A stretch of DNA of 64,000 bases from Bacillus sp. P14.5 (GCF_003316765.1 NZ_NIJF01000117.1:56392-120391), one strand, 5' to 3'; counted from the first letter of the stretch, positions 51,911 through 60,799 are shown. Numbers and translations: made by a program. The notes: generated by a model not told the origin, from the sequence alone.

Positions 51911-51936
51911 TAAATATAGAAAAAGTGGTGAAATAT

Positions 51937-52899
51937 ATGAATGCCTATTGGGCTGGAGATATAGCTAAAATAGTGCTCCCGACGCCTTTTGCAGTCGGGG
52001 ACGTAAATGTCTACCTTGTAAAAGGGGAAGCGCTGAGTCTGATTGATGTCGGTCCGCAAACCGCGGAAGCCAGAAAAGTCCTCGAGTTAAATCTTGCGGA
52101 ATTAGGGTATTCAATACAAGACATTGAGCAGGTCATCCTGACTCATCATCACCCTGATCATGCCGGGATGCTTGACTGGATGCCCGACCACATCGATATA
52201 ATCGGCCACCCCGCCAATGAAAGATGGCTGGTGAGGACCGATAATTTTGTGGAAGAGCATGATCGCTTTTATGTAAAATTATTTTTGCAGTCCGGACTTC
52301 CGCAAGAATACTTGCACTTCATCCATAAAATCAGGGCTCCCCTTGAGTTCATGGGAAACAGGGGATTGACTCGTACACTAATGCAAGGGGATTCGATTCC
52401 CGGAATGAAGGAATGGACTGTATTGGACACACCGGGCCACGCCCAGAGCCATATTTCTTTTTGGCGCGAGAAGGACGGCACGATGATTGCCGGGGATCAC
52501 ATTCTCTCTCATATCTCGCCCAATCCGCTGATCGAACCACCTGAGAGAGAGGAAGAAGAGCGGCCTAAGCCTCAGCTTCAATACAATCAATCCTTGCAGG
52601 AACTGCTGCAAGTCGATATCAGCCTGGCTTATACAGGGCATGGGGAAGAGGTTTCGGACGTTCATTCACTTATACATAAACGGTTGAAAAAACAGCACGA
52701 CCGGGCTATGCATGTGAAAGAACTGCTGAAGAATGATCCACAGTCACTCTTTTCACTGTGCCGAAAACTTTTTCCATCCGTTTATCGTAAAGAGCTTGGT
52801 TTGACGTTGTCGGAAACACAGGCTCAAATTGATTATTTAGAAGCGAGACACGAGATATCCCGTGAAGAACGGGACGGTGTCCTGCTGTATTTCTGTTAA
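51937..52899 (+). CDS. yqjP: MBL-fold metallo-hydrolase (YqjP type)
   Basis: 320 aa metallo-beta-lactamase-fold protein. Zinc motif 'ILTHHHPDHAGM' (~68-79), 'DTPGHAQSHISFW' (~165), 'MIAGDHILSHISPN' (~183) and a C-terminal helical extension typical of the YqjP/glyoxalase II-like subgroup. ATG at 51937 is preferred; GTG at 51925 is possible. No strong ribosome site, perhaps because MITE B ends 27 bp upstream. 15 nt before the yqjQ gene, hence one operon. Confidence 0.9.
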   Translation: MNAYWAGDIAKIVLPTPFAVGDVNVYLVKGEALSLIDVGPQTAEARKVLELNLAELGYSIQDIEQVILTHHHPDHAGMLDWMPDHIDIIGHPANERWLVRTDNFVEEHDRFYVKLFLQSGLPQEYLHFIHKIRAPLEFMGNRGLTRTLMQGDSIPGMKEWTVLDTPGHAQSHISFWREKDGTMIAGDHILSHISPNPLIEPPEREEEERPKPQLQYNQSLQELLQVDISLAYTGHGEEVSDVHSLIHKRLKKQHDRAMHVKELLKNDPQSLFSLCRKLFPSVYRKELGLTLSETQAQIDYLEARHEISREERDGVLLYFC

Positions 52900-52914
52900 A
52901 AAGAAGGTGAAACC

Positions 52915-53708
52915 GTGAATCAGCGTTTAATAAATAAAAATGTAGTCATTACCGGTGCGTCCGGCGGAATTGGTGAAAAAATCGCCCTCAAAGCAGCGGA
53001 AAGCGGTGCGAATGTCGTGCTGATGGCACGTAACGAAGACCGCCTAAAAGAACTGCAGAAAACGATCGAGAGCCGTTATAAGGTGAAAGCCTTTATCCAC
53101 AGTGTCGATGTATCCCGGTTTGAATCAATCCCCTCCGTTTTTCAATCGATTTACAGAGAGGTGGAAAATGTGGATATCCTCGTCAATAATGCCGGTTACG
53201 GGATTTTTGATGAAGCGGACCAAGCAAGCTTTGAGGATATCAAAGGGATGTTTGATGTAAATGTACTGGGGCTCATCGCCTGCACCAAGCATGTATTGCC
53301 GATCATGAAAAAAGAAACTCAGGGCATATCATCAACATCGCTTCGCAGGCAGGCAAGCTGGCAACACCTAAATCCAGCGCCTACTCCGCATCAAAGCATG
53401 CTGTGCTCGGGTACACGAACAGCCTGCGCATGGAAGCAGCCTCTTCAAATATCTATGTTACGGCCGTCAACCCGGGGCCGATTGCGACTAACTTCTTCAA
53501 TGTCGCAGACCGTTCCGGAACTTATGCCAAAAATGTGGAACGGTTCATGCTCGACCCGGATGCTGTTGCCGGCAAAATTGTCGGCAAAATGCTGACCAAT
53601 ACCAGGGAAATCAATTTGCCTCGCTGGATGAATGCCGGAAGCGTCCTCTATACCCTGTTTCCAGGAATCGTCGAGCGTCTGGGGAGAAATGCTTTTTTCA
53701 AGAAATGA
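52915..53708 (+). pseudogene. yqjQ: Short-chain dehydrogenase/reductase (YqjQ), frameshifted in this sequence
   Basis: First frame: 'NVVITGASGGIGEKIALKAAESG' (NAD(P)-binding TGxxxGxG) and 'VDILVNNAGYGIFDEAD'. After 53324 the frame shifts and continues 'HIINIASQAGKLATPKSSAY', then 'SASKHAVLGYTNSLRMEA' with the catalytic Ser, Tyr and Lys. One extra G in the GGG at 53322-53324 joins both parts into a normal 264-aa SDR (794+1 nt divisible by three). GTG start after AAGAAGGTGA. Cotranscribed with yqjP. Confidence 0.9.
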
Positions 53709-53712
53709 TGAG

Positions 53713-53743
53713 AAACCCAGGCCTATTTGGTCCTGGGTTTTTT
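53713..53743 (+). terminator. Terminator of yqjP-yqjQ
   Basis: AAACCCAGG / CCTGGGTTT stem, 10-nt loop, T6. Confidence 0.9.
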
Positions 53744-53952
53744 CATTGTTTGCTCTCATCCTCTATAACTACACTATAAGAAATATTTAGTTTATCCCAA
53801 ACCCAAGCTTGAAATATTTTATCCATTTGTATCTTCAATGCTTTATCATCCATCTCCTCGTCGATGCCTAACTCTTCAAGAGTGAATGTTTCGGCTGCCC
53901 CTGTACCTTCATAATTTGTACTGCTAAAAGAAAAAGTGACTGTTTTACTCAA
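53743..53952 (-). CDS. Small DUF7167-like protein
   Basis: 69 aa, acidic, beginning 'MSKTVTFSFSSTNYEGTGAA' and 'ETFTLEELGID'. It reminds me of small proteins found in Bacillus and its phages (DUF7167-type), without known function. TTG start at 53952 with GGAGGAG 5-6 nt upstream; a longer in-frame start at 53976 lies before that site. Confidence 0.7.
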   Translation of the reverse strand: MSKTVTFSFSSTNYEGTGAAETFTLEELGIDEEMDDKALKIQMDKIFQAWVWDKLNISYSVVIEDESKQ

Positions 53953-54188
53953 TTTGTCTCCTCCAATTAATTTCAAATATTTATAATTTTATCACAAAGA
54001 ACTTGCTGGAATTGGTTCTTTAAATAGTAAAGGGTACTGTTTTTAACGGGACGCTTGGTATTGTCCAGCCCTGTCAACTTTCTAATTGAACTGTATTTCC
54101 TCGTTTGCCCTCAATTGTCCATTCCTTGCTGTTTACCCTTATTTGTCCAAAACCTCAAAATTTTTCACTGTGTGCCAACAAATAATAT

Positions 54189-54242
54189 TTGAAAACGAAC
54201 GTATATTCGTATACAATTTTAGATAAAATAGAACGAATGTTC
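54189..54242 (+). promoter_or_regulatory. SOS promoter with two LexA boxes
   Basis: TTGAAA (54189-54194), 17-bp spacer, TACAAT (54212-54217). CGAACGTATATTCG (54196-54209) lies between -35 and -10 and matches the LexA/DinR box CGAAC-N4-GTTCG with one change. GAACGAATGTTC (54231-54242) is a second box just downstream. Confidence 0.8.
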
Positions 54243-54265
54243 CCTTCAGGAAGGAGTGGAGAAAA

Positions 54266-55527
54266 ATGACTGTCGACTATGGTGAGCTTCCCGACCAGAA
54301 GATTTTATGCATCGATATGAAGAGTTTTTATGCAAGCTGCTCGGCTGTCATAAAGGGGCTGGATCCATTGGACTGCTACCTGGCGGTGGCGGGGAAACTG
54401 GACCGTCCCGGAAGCGTCATCCTGGCTGCTTCCCCAAAATTAAAAAGGAATTCGGCATCAAAACCGGTTCCCGTCTGTTCGAAGTACCAAAGGACCCCAA
54501 AATCCTGGTAGTTGAACCTGCTATGGCTACCTACATCCGCATTTCCACCGAGATCACCCGTCTGTTTCACCGGTATGTACCCAAAGATGCGATTCATACG
54601 TATAGTGTCGATGAAAGCTTTTTGAAAATAGATGGAACCTCCCATCTCTGGGGTGACGCCCATACCATCGCCTGGAAAATCAAACAGGACATTGAAAGGG
54701 AGTTCCAGCTTCCCTGTGCCATCGGAATCGGCCCGAATATGCTGATGTCGAAGCTGTGCCTTGACTTGGAGGCCAAAAAGCATGGAGTCGCTGAGTGGAC
54801 CTATGAAGATGTTCCTGAGAAATTATGGAGTGTTTCCCCGCTGAGTGAAATGTGGGGAATCGGCAGGCGGCTTGAGAAAACCCTGAACCGCATGGGGATC
54901 TTCAATGTCGGCCAGCTTGCCAAATATGAACTGCAGAAACTTGAAAGCAAATTCGGAATCATGGGCAACCAGCTGTATTATCATGCATGGGGAGTCGACC
55001 TGTCGGAAATCGGAGCGCCGATCATGGATGGGCAGGTCAGCTTTGGCAAAAGCCAGATCCTTCTGCGTGATTATAAAGAAGAAGAGGAAATCAAAAGCGT
55101 CATGCTTGAGATATGCGAAGAAGTGGCTCGGCGGACCCGTAATCACCGGCAGGCAGGACGGACCATCAGCTTGAGCATAGGCTACAGCCAGGAGGAATTT
55201 GGCGGAGGATTCAACCGGTCACGATCCATAGAAGAGCCCACGAATATCACCATGGACTTATACAAAGTCTGCCTTCAACTCTTTAAGGAAAATTACAACG
55301 GCAAAACCGTCCGCAGTATCTCCATCAGCCTCAGCAACCTCTTTCCGGACGAAAGCATGCAGGTCAGCCTGTTTGAACCAGACCGCTGGAAGAAAAGGGA
55401 GCTCGGATATGTCGTCGATCAAATCCGCCATAAATACGGATCGGGTGCTTTGCTGCGGGCCATTTCCTACACCGCTGCCGGCACTGCCAAGCACCGTGCG
55501 ACCTTGGTGGGGGGGCATAAGGCGTAG
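54266..55527 (+). pseudogene. SOS-inducible Y-family DNA polymerase (YqjW/UvrX type), frameshifted in this sequence
   Basis: Frame 1 'KILCIDMKSFYASCSAVIKGLDP' (catalytic Asp) runs to ~54436. Then the frame continues as 'PKIKKEFGIKTGSRLFEVP', 'TYSVDESFLKIDG' (second catalytic acidic pair), 'GIGPNMLMSKLCLD', 'MWGIGRRLEKTLNRMGI'. One extra A in the AAAA at 54436-54439 restores a 420-aa protein. AAGGAGTGGAG precedes the ATG. Two LexA boxes upstream and a YolD-like gene downstream match the yqjW-yqjX / uvrX-yolD arrangement of Bacillus. Confidence 0.92.
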
Positions 55528-55646
55528 AGTGAAGGACCGCCCAATTAGGTCTGTCCTGCGTCCCCTGGCTCGGCCTGAAGGAAAAGCCGCACAGAATCTG
55601 AAATCAAGCCGAAATAGTCAAATTGAAAGAGAAAGAGGGGATGAAC

Positions 55647-55982
55647 ATGAACCGCGACCGTGGAAGGATCAAGTGGACCTCCATGATGCTGCCTGAACAT
55701 GTAAAGCTGCTGAGGGACTGGGCACACGAAGACAGTTTTGAGCAGCAGAAGAAAGTGGATGAACAGCATCTTGAGGAGTTGAACGAAATCACAGCGGAAG
55801 CCATGGAGTTCAGCCGCCTGGTCACCATTACCCATTATGCCGGCCGGCGCCATGAATTGCTCATCGGCCGCATTCATTATTACGATGGATTGAAGGGAAA
55901 GCTTCATATCCTTGACCGCTTCGAAAAGAAATATTACCTGTCAATCAACGACATAGCAGACATTCGTTTTACGGAAGAATAG
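55647..55982 (+). CDS. YolD-like protein
   Basis: 111 aa, YolD-like family: 'RGRIKWTSMMLPEHVKLLRDWAHED' at the N-terminus and 'LIGRIHYYDGLKGKLHILD' in the second half. Such proteins accompany Y-family polymerases of the UvrX type and may modulate them. ATG at 55647 is 6 nt after AGAGGGG; earlier in-frame starts overlap that site. 119 bp after the polymerase gene, probably SOS-co-regulated. Confidence 0.9.
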   Translation: MNRDRGRIKWTSMMLPEHVKLLRDWAHEDSFEQQKKVDEQHLEELNEITAEAMEFSRLVTITHYAGRRHELLIGRIHYYDGLKGKLHILDRFEKKYYLSINDIADIRFTEE

Positions 55983-55984
55983 AA

Positions 55985-56024
55985 CAAAAAAGCCTGAAAG
56001 AAAAGGAAAAACCTTTTTCAGGCT
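55985..56024 (-). terminator. Terminator of the CDGSH gene
   Basis: AGCCTGAAA...CCTTTTTCAGGCT stem; on the minus strand it is followed by T6. It may also slow transcription from the YolD side. Confidence 0.75.
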
Positions 56025-56034
56025 CGTGCAGTAC

Positions 56035-56250
56035 TTATTTGTCATCCAGGACTTTTTCTGCACGTACACATGATTCAAACTTGCCTTTATGAGAAGCATC
56101 ACAGAAAGGCATTCTCGTTGAAAGTCCGCAGCGGCAAAGAGAAAATACGTTCTTCGTCGGAAAAACATTGCCCTCAGCGTCCACAAGCTCCACGTCACCA
56201 GTTACTTTTAAAGATCCATTGTCATTCACTTTGATTTGCACTTTTGTCAT
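56035..56250 (-). CDS. CDGSH-type iron-sulfur protein
   Basis: 71 aa with the 2Fe-2S motif 'SLCRCGLSTRMPFCDASH' (C-x-C, then C-D-x-S-H; residues ~44-61). ATG at 56250 follows GAAAGGATG. A longer frame upstream (to 56409) has no support. Redox or cluster-transfer role is inferred from the family. Confidence 0.9.
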   Translation of the reverse strand: MTKVQIKVNDNGSLKVTGDVELVDAEGNVFPTKNVFSLCRCGLSTRMPFCDASHKGKFESCVRAEKVLDDK

Positions 56251-56484
56251 AAAAATCATCCTTTCTGTATGTAACAAAGAGTCCCCACCTTGATAGTAAG
56301 TGGAAGGTTGGAAAAATGCAACATTTCTGTGATACTTTATAGAAGCTTTTGAAATGTCTGCGAGTGGAAATAATAAATGAGCGCAGTTTAAAAAGGACTT
56401 ATCCTTCATAATCCCTAAAAATGAAAAACAGCCAAGTCATATGGTAAACTAACGCCAAGAGCAGAACGTCAAGGAGGTTTACAG

Positions 56485-56805
56485 ATGAACATCACGATAA
56501 CCAATGAAGCACAAGAGGTTTTAAAGGCAAAAATAGGCGGTCAAAAAGGCTATTTAAAAATAAAGTATGAAACAGAAGGCTGCGGATGCGTCATGAGCGG
56601 AATACCTGTTTTGGAATACGTCACTCAAAAGGGCTGGGATGATATCGAAATCAGTACAGAAGCAATGCCGGTACTGGTCGAGAAATCAAAAACAGTCTTT
56701 TACGACAAGGATTTGAAAATCGACTTTTCCTCTTCCGCTAATACGTTTCAGTTGAAGAGCCCCAGCCAGATATTAAACGGAAGAATGAGCTTTATCATTC
56801 ATTAA
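56485..56805 (+). CDS. yqkB: HesB/IscA-like iron-sulfur biosynthesis protein (YqkB)
   Basis: 106 aa of the HesB-like (FeS_assembly) family as in B. subtilis YqkB: 'ITNEAQEVLKAKIGGQKGYLKIKYE', with cysteines only at 'GCGCVMSG' rather than the three-Cys IscA pattern. AAGGAGG precedes the ATG. It is divergent from the CDGSH gene, giving a small Fe-S-related pair. Confidence 0.88.
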   Translation: MNITITNEAQEVLKAKIGGQKGYLKIKYETEGCGCVMSGIPVLEYVTQKGWDDIEISTEAMPVLVEKSKTVFYDKDLKIDFSSSANTFQLKSPSQILNGRMSFIIH

Positions 56806-56810
56806 ATCAA

Positions 56811-57069
56811 AAAGAGGCTGGGACAAAAGTAGAAAAATAATTGATGCAAGTAGAAATCATCGAAAACAAAACCGCATGAGATCAAGGTTATATACTTGAT
56901 CTCATGCGGTTCATTTTTGTTATTAGGCTCTTACCTTAAAGATGTTATTTTTTAGATTAGGTTATCCGCCGTTCCTGATCGCAGGCGGATTGGAGCGGAA
57001 ATCCTTTCTTTATACTCAGACACATTCTTTTGAAAAGAGCTTTTTATAAGGTTTTATCCCAGCCTCTTT
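56811..57069. repeat. Nested repeat with GAGGCTGGGACAAAA outer inverted repeats
   Basis: AAAGAGGCTGGGACAAAA (56811-56828) and TTTTATCCCAGCCTCTTT (57052-57069) form an 18-bp outer inverted repeat. Inside lie a perfect 16-bp hairpin (56871-56910), MITE-like pieces (GGCTCTTACCTTAAAG; GAAAAGAGC) and a remnant GATTGGAGCGGAAATCC of the GC-rich repeat. Confidence 0.65.
56871..56920 (+). terminator. Terminator of yqkB inside the nested repeat
   Basis: ACCGCATGAGATCAAG / CTTGATCTCATGCGGT perfect 16-bp stem, 8-nt loop, then TTCATTTTTG. Confidence 0.85.
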
Positions 57070-57083
57070 ATTAATGTACCGAA

Positions 57084-58006
57084 TTAAGAGACTTGATTGA
57101 CAGCAAGTGCGTCCTCCAAAAATTCATCTATAGCTTTTTCATACTCTTCCTTATTCTCATTATAGGATTGCGCATGAAGGCCATTTTCAGCAAGGTATAA
57201 TTTTTTAGGACCATTTTTTTATCAAACAGTTCCTGCGTCATGGATGAAAGAATGAAGTCATCCGGGGTGCTGTGAATGAAGAGCACCGGTTTTTCGATAT
57301 TTTCCACAACCGACCGGGGTGAGATATCCTTCAGGGTATATCCTTCGCGAAGCTTCAAAAACAAATTGGCAAGAGGAAGGAGGAGCCCCTGGATCGGCAG
57401 CCTGACTTCCTTCGTCATCCGGTAGGAAAGCTGTTCACCGAAGTCGGAATAAGGGCAGTCCGCAATATAAAAGTCTGCGCGGTCTTCCACAGAACCTGCA
57501 TAAAGAAGCATGGTGGAAGCCCCCATTGATTCTCCATGGATACCAAAGAAAACATCCTCACCCTGGCGCCTGATGAGCTCCTCGACTACCGCCTGCAGGT
57601 CATGCTTTTCAAAAAAGCCATAGCTCGAAGTTTTGCCGCCTGACTCCCCATGCCGGCGATGATCATAGACAACGGCATTGAAGCCCCTTTTCAGAAATAG
57701 GTTCATGTACTTTAATGAATTAAACTTGGTCTCAGTGACGCCATGGCAAAAAATCATATATTTATTGCCGGGGTTGGGATTCACAAAGACCGCTTTGATC
57801 CTATAGCCAAAGGGAGAGGGGATGCTGACCTCCTCCTTGGGCAGTGCATTGTAGTCCTCCATATTCAGGCGTCCGGCTGAAATTTCACGGTGAAGTATTT
57901 CTTGTTCATTCTTTTTCTTTAAGTACATAAATTGGTTCGTTAAATAAACGCCGAGACCGGCGGCAGCTGCAAGAGCACCGCCCACAGCAGGAATCCACTT
58001 TTTCAT
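57084..58006 (-). CDS. yqkD: Alpha/beta hydrolase (YqkD), C-terminal frame break in this sequence
   Basis: N-terminal membrane anchor (~5-27), then an alpha/beta-hydrolase domain: 'MIFCHGVTETKFNSLKYMNLF' (oxyanion region), 'VVYDHRRHGESGG', nucleophile elbow 'GIHGESMGAST' (Ser ~152) and Asp in 'VLFIHSTPDDFI'. As written the frame ends at 57128 with an unrelated tail. Adding one A to the run at 57214-57220 restores 'FDKKNGPKKLYLAENGLHAQ', including the catalytic His, to TAA at 57084 (307 aa). ATG at 58006 follows GGAGG. Confidence 0.88.
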
Positions 58007-58129
58007 GATAAAAGCCTCCAAGATTTAGTTCTCTATATTTTACCACTTCCTCTAAAACAGGGACAGGAAACGCGCTCTTAGCAGGGGGAGGGAAGGCGGC
58101 GGTATAGGTAACGGGTCTTTAGCGGCGGG

Positions 58130-58245
58130 AGTGAGGTACATCAAAAGCTAAAAAACTCAAGATGATGTCCCTCGGACGTGAAGCGAAGTAAATATAAAGC
58201 GAAAAAAGACAATAAGATGTCCCCCGGATGGGATCACCAATCCCT
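58130..58245 (+). repeat. Array of GATGTCCCTCGG-type palindromes (2 units)
   Basis: GATGTCCCTCGG at 58164 and GATGTCCCCCGG at 58216, 52 bp apart, with GAGGTACATC upstream at 58132. Variant of the GTGTC/GACAC stem of the 48714 and 62209 arrays. Confidence 0.6.
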
Positions 58246-58273
58246 CCTTCCCTCCACCAACAAACACTCCAGC

Positions 58274-58309
58274 CAAAAACAGCCGGCCCGCATAAACATA
58301 CGGACCGGC
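58274..58309 (-). terminator. Terminator of the 43-aa protein gene
   Basis: GCCGGTCCG / CGGGCCGGC (one mismatch) on the minus strand with a T5 tail. Confidence 0.8.
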
Positions 58310-58334
58310 CATTTCCAATAGAGTAAATCTCACA

Positions 58335-58466
58335 TCACTGTTCAGAGTTCTGGCGGTTTGTTGGATGAACTGCTTTTTCCAGTTCTTCTTTTGAAATCAC
58401 ATTCTGCACGATATCAGCATTCGGTTTCCCTTTTTGGCTGTATCCCTTTTCGCGTTTTTGGCTCAT
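58335..58466 (-). CDS. 43-aa hydrophilic protein, unknown
   Basis: Begins 'MSQKREKGYSQKGKPNADIV' and ends 'VHPTNRQNSEQ'. ATG at 58466 is preceded by GGAAAGGAAG and a terminator follows the stop, so it is probably a real small gene. It lies just downstream of HMG-CoA lyase on the same strand. No family recognised. Confidence 0.65.
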   Translation of the reverse strand: MSQKREKGYSQKGKPNADIVQNVISKEELEKAVHPTNRQNSEQ

Positions 58467-58530
58467 GTTATTCTTCCTTTCCTAAATAGATACAGGATTA
58501 GGATGCTCAAGGGAGTGGGAGCTATTCAGG

Positions 58531-59427
58531 TTATTGACCGGCAGTCTGCAGCTTGTAGTAGCCGGTGTCGATGCTGCGGGAAAGATGAGGCGTAACAATA
58601 TTCACCGCTGCAACAAGTCCGTCGAGATCTACTCCGGTATCGATGCCCATTTGTTCAAGCATAAAGACTACATCCTCCGTCGCCGCATTGCCTGAGGCCC
58701 CGGGGGCGAATGGACAGCCTCCGAGTCCGCCGGCGGAAGTATCGAATCGATCGACTCCGGCCTGAAGGGATGCAAGGATATTAGCAAGCGCCATTTTACG
58801 TGTATCGTGGAAATGCGCTGTTATCAAAACATTCGGAAGGGAGTTCTTCAGCAAAGAAAAGAGCTCATGGGACTCTTTTGGATTGGCCATGCCGATTGTG
58901 TCCGCGACACTCAGTTCATCCACACCCATATCAGCGAATTCCCTGCACAACTGCAGAGTCTCCTGTGGAGGAATTTTTCCTTCATATGGGCAATAGAATG
59001 AGGTAGAGATGCAGGCGCGGACAAAATAGCCTTTTTCTTTGAGTTCGCCAACGATAGGCTTCAGCTCTTCAAGGCTTTCGGATGTCGTTTTATTGATGTT
59101 TTTCTTGTTGAAGCTGTTGCTGACACCGACAAAAACCGCGACGGCTTTTCCTTTGGTTTCAAGGACGCGGTCGACACCTCTCCGGTTTGGGGCAAGCACC
59201 ATGTCCCGTTCGCTGTTCAAACAGGCTTCCACGATTTCACCGGCATCTTTCATCTGCGGCACCCATTTGGGCGACACAAACGAAGTGAGTTCCATTTCCT
59301 TCAAGCCGGCGTCTTTAAGAGCACGGATGAACTGGATTTTAATATCAGTAGGGACAAAGTTTTTTTCGTTTTGCAGGCCGTCCCGCGGGCCGACTTCGAT
59401 GATTGTGACTTTTTTCGGTAAGTCCAT
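58531..59427 (-). CDS. yngG: Hydroxymethylglutaryl-CoA lyase
   Basis: Cleaves HMG-CoA to acetoacetate and acetyl-CoA, the last step specific to leucine breakdown. 298-aa DRE-TIM barrel: 'TIIEVGPRDGLQNE' (~8-21), 'ELTSFVSPKWVPQMKD' (~46), metal-binding His pair 'AHFHDTRKMALAN' (~203) and the catalytic Cys in 'GGCPFAPGASGN' (~236). GGAGG before the ATG. Divergent from the thiolase gene. Confidence 0.96.
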   Translation of the reverse strand: MDLPKKVTIIEVGPRDGLQNEKNFVPTDIKIQFIRALKDAGLKEMELTSFVSPKWVPQMKDAGEIVEACLNSERDMVLAPNRRGVDRVLETKGKAVAVFVGVSNSFNKKNINKTTSESLEELKPIVGELKEKGYFVRACISTSFYCPYEGKIPPQETLQLCREFADMGVDELSVADTIGMANPKESHELFSLLKNSLPNVLITAHFHDTRKMALANILASLQAGVDRFDTSAGGLGGCPFAPGASGNAATEDVVFMLEQMGIDTGVDLDGLVAAVNIVTPHLSRSIDTGYYKLQTAGQ

Positions 59428-59521
59428 TGAAATACCTCCAGATAAAAATAAGTTCTATCTACATTGTAGAAAAATTCAGATTTAAAAAGCAACTATAAAT
59501 TTTTTGACGAATTAAAAGGAA

Positions 59522-59535
59522 TTTAAGCGCTTACA
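59522..59535. promoter_or_regulatory. Candidate CcpA cre site between HMG-CoA lyase and thiolase genes
   Basis: TTTAAGCGCTTACA matches TGWAANCGNTNWCA at all but the second position. It sits in the 190-bp divergent promoter region, so carbon catabolite control of both transcripts is plausible. Confidence 0.55.
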
Positions 59536-59617
59536 GAGAAACCATTATAAGTAGATGTAAAAAAGAGAGGCAGCTTGCCCCGTTTTGCTGCAAGCTCTGC
59601 ATAAGGAGGACAATGAC

Positions 59618-60799
59618 ATGAAGGAAGTAGTAATCGTGAGTGCGGTCCGTACTGCCATAGGCAGCTTCAACGGATCTTTAAAGGATATTTCGGCACCGGA
59701 GCTGGGAGCAATAGTGATTAAGGATGCACTGGAAAAAGCAGGAGTTTCGATGAATGATGTGGATGAAGTCATCATGGGGAATGTGCTTCAGGCAGGTCTT
59801 GGCCAGAACCCGGCGAGGCAGGCGGCGCTAAAAGCAGGCATGCCTGAGACGGTTCCTGCGATGACCATCAATAAAGTATGCGGATCAGGGCTCAAAACGG
59901 TTCACTTGGCAGCACAGGCAATTATCGCCGGTGATGCAGATATCGTTGTGGCCGGAGGAATGGAAAATATGAGCCAGGCCCCTTATTTGCTTCCAAATGC
60001 AAGGAACGGCTATAGAATGGGCGACGGAAAAGTGGTCGACAGCATGATTTCAGACGGCTTATGGTGTGCATTCAATGATTATCATATGGGAATGACGGCA
60101 GAAAACCTTTGCGACCGCTATTCCATCAACAGGGAAGAGCAGGACGAATTCGCGGCATGGAGCCAGGAGAAAGCGGCGGCTGCCATGGAAGCCGGTAAGT
60201 TTGACAGTGAGATTGTCCCTGTCGAAATTCCTCAAAGAAAAGGGGAGCCGCTTGTTTTCAAAACTGATGAATTTCCGCGTAAGAGTTCGACAGCAGATAA
60301 ATTGTCAGGCTTAAGGGCGGCCTTCAAAAAAGAGGGCAGTGTCACGGCAGGAAACGCATCTGGCATCAATGATGGAGCGGCAGCTGTGGTCGTGATGTCA
60401 AAAGAGAAGGCGGAAGAGCTTGGCATCACTCCGCTTGTGACGATCAAAGCAAATGCCAATGCTGCGGTGGATCCGGCTGTCATGGGCATAGGACCAGTAT
60501 CTGCAGTGAAGAATGTATTGGAGAAATCAAGCCTGTCCCTGACAGATATGGATTTGATAGAAGCGAATGAAGCATTTGCTGCCCAGTCACTTGCAGTCGA
60601 CCGGGAACTTCAGTTTGATAAAGAAAAGCTGAATGTGAACGGAGGGGCGATTGCCCTTGGCCACCCAATCGGGGCCAGCGGGACGCGGATCCTTGTGACC
60701 CTCATCCATGAAATGGGCCGCAGAAATGCGAAGCGCGGACTCGCGACCCTTTGCATCGGCGGCGGACAAGGTGTAGCAACGATAGTAGAAAAAGTCTAA
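59618..60799 (+). CDS. Acetyl-CoA C-acetyltransferase (thiolase)
   Basis: Condenses or cleaves acetoacetyl-CoA. 393 aa with the acyl-enzyme Cys in 'INKVCGSGLKTV' (~C88), 'NVNGGAIALGHPIGASG' (His ~350) and 'CIGGGQGVA' (Cys ~380). GGAGGA before the ATG at 59618; a longer frame from 59585 overlaps no better site. First gene of a thiolase-scoA-scoB operon. Confidence 0.95.
   Translation: MKEVVIVSAVRTAIGSFNGSLKDISAPELGAIVIKDALEKAGVSMNDVDEVIMGNVLQAGLGQNPARQAALKAGMPETVPAMTINKVCGSGLKTVHLAAQAIIAGDADIVVAGGMENMSQAPYLLPNARNGYRMGDGKVVDSMISDGLWCAFNDYHMGMTAENLCDRYSINREEQDEFAAWSQEKAAAAMEAGKFDSEIVPVEIPQRKGEPLVFKTDEFPRKSSTADKLSGLRAAFKKEGSVTAGNASGINDGAAAVVVMSKEKAEELGITPLVTIKANANAAVDPAVMGIGPVSAVKNVLEKSSLSLTDMDLIEANEAFAAQSLAVDRELQFDKEKLNVNGGAIALGHPIGASGTRILVTLIHEMGRRNAKRGLATLCIGGGQGVATIVEKV

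Noticed and set aside
54050..54150. TTGTCC repeats before the SOS polymerase as another palindrome array
   Set aside because: Three TTGTCC copies occur at 54- and 28-bp spacing, but no consistent stem or unit can be aligned.
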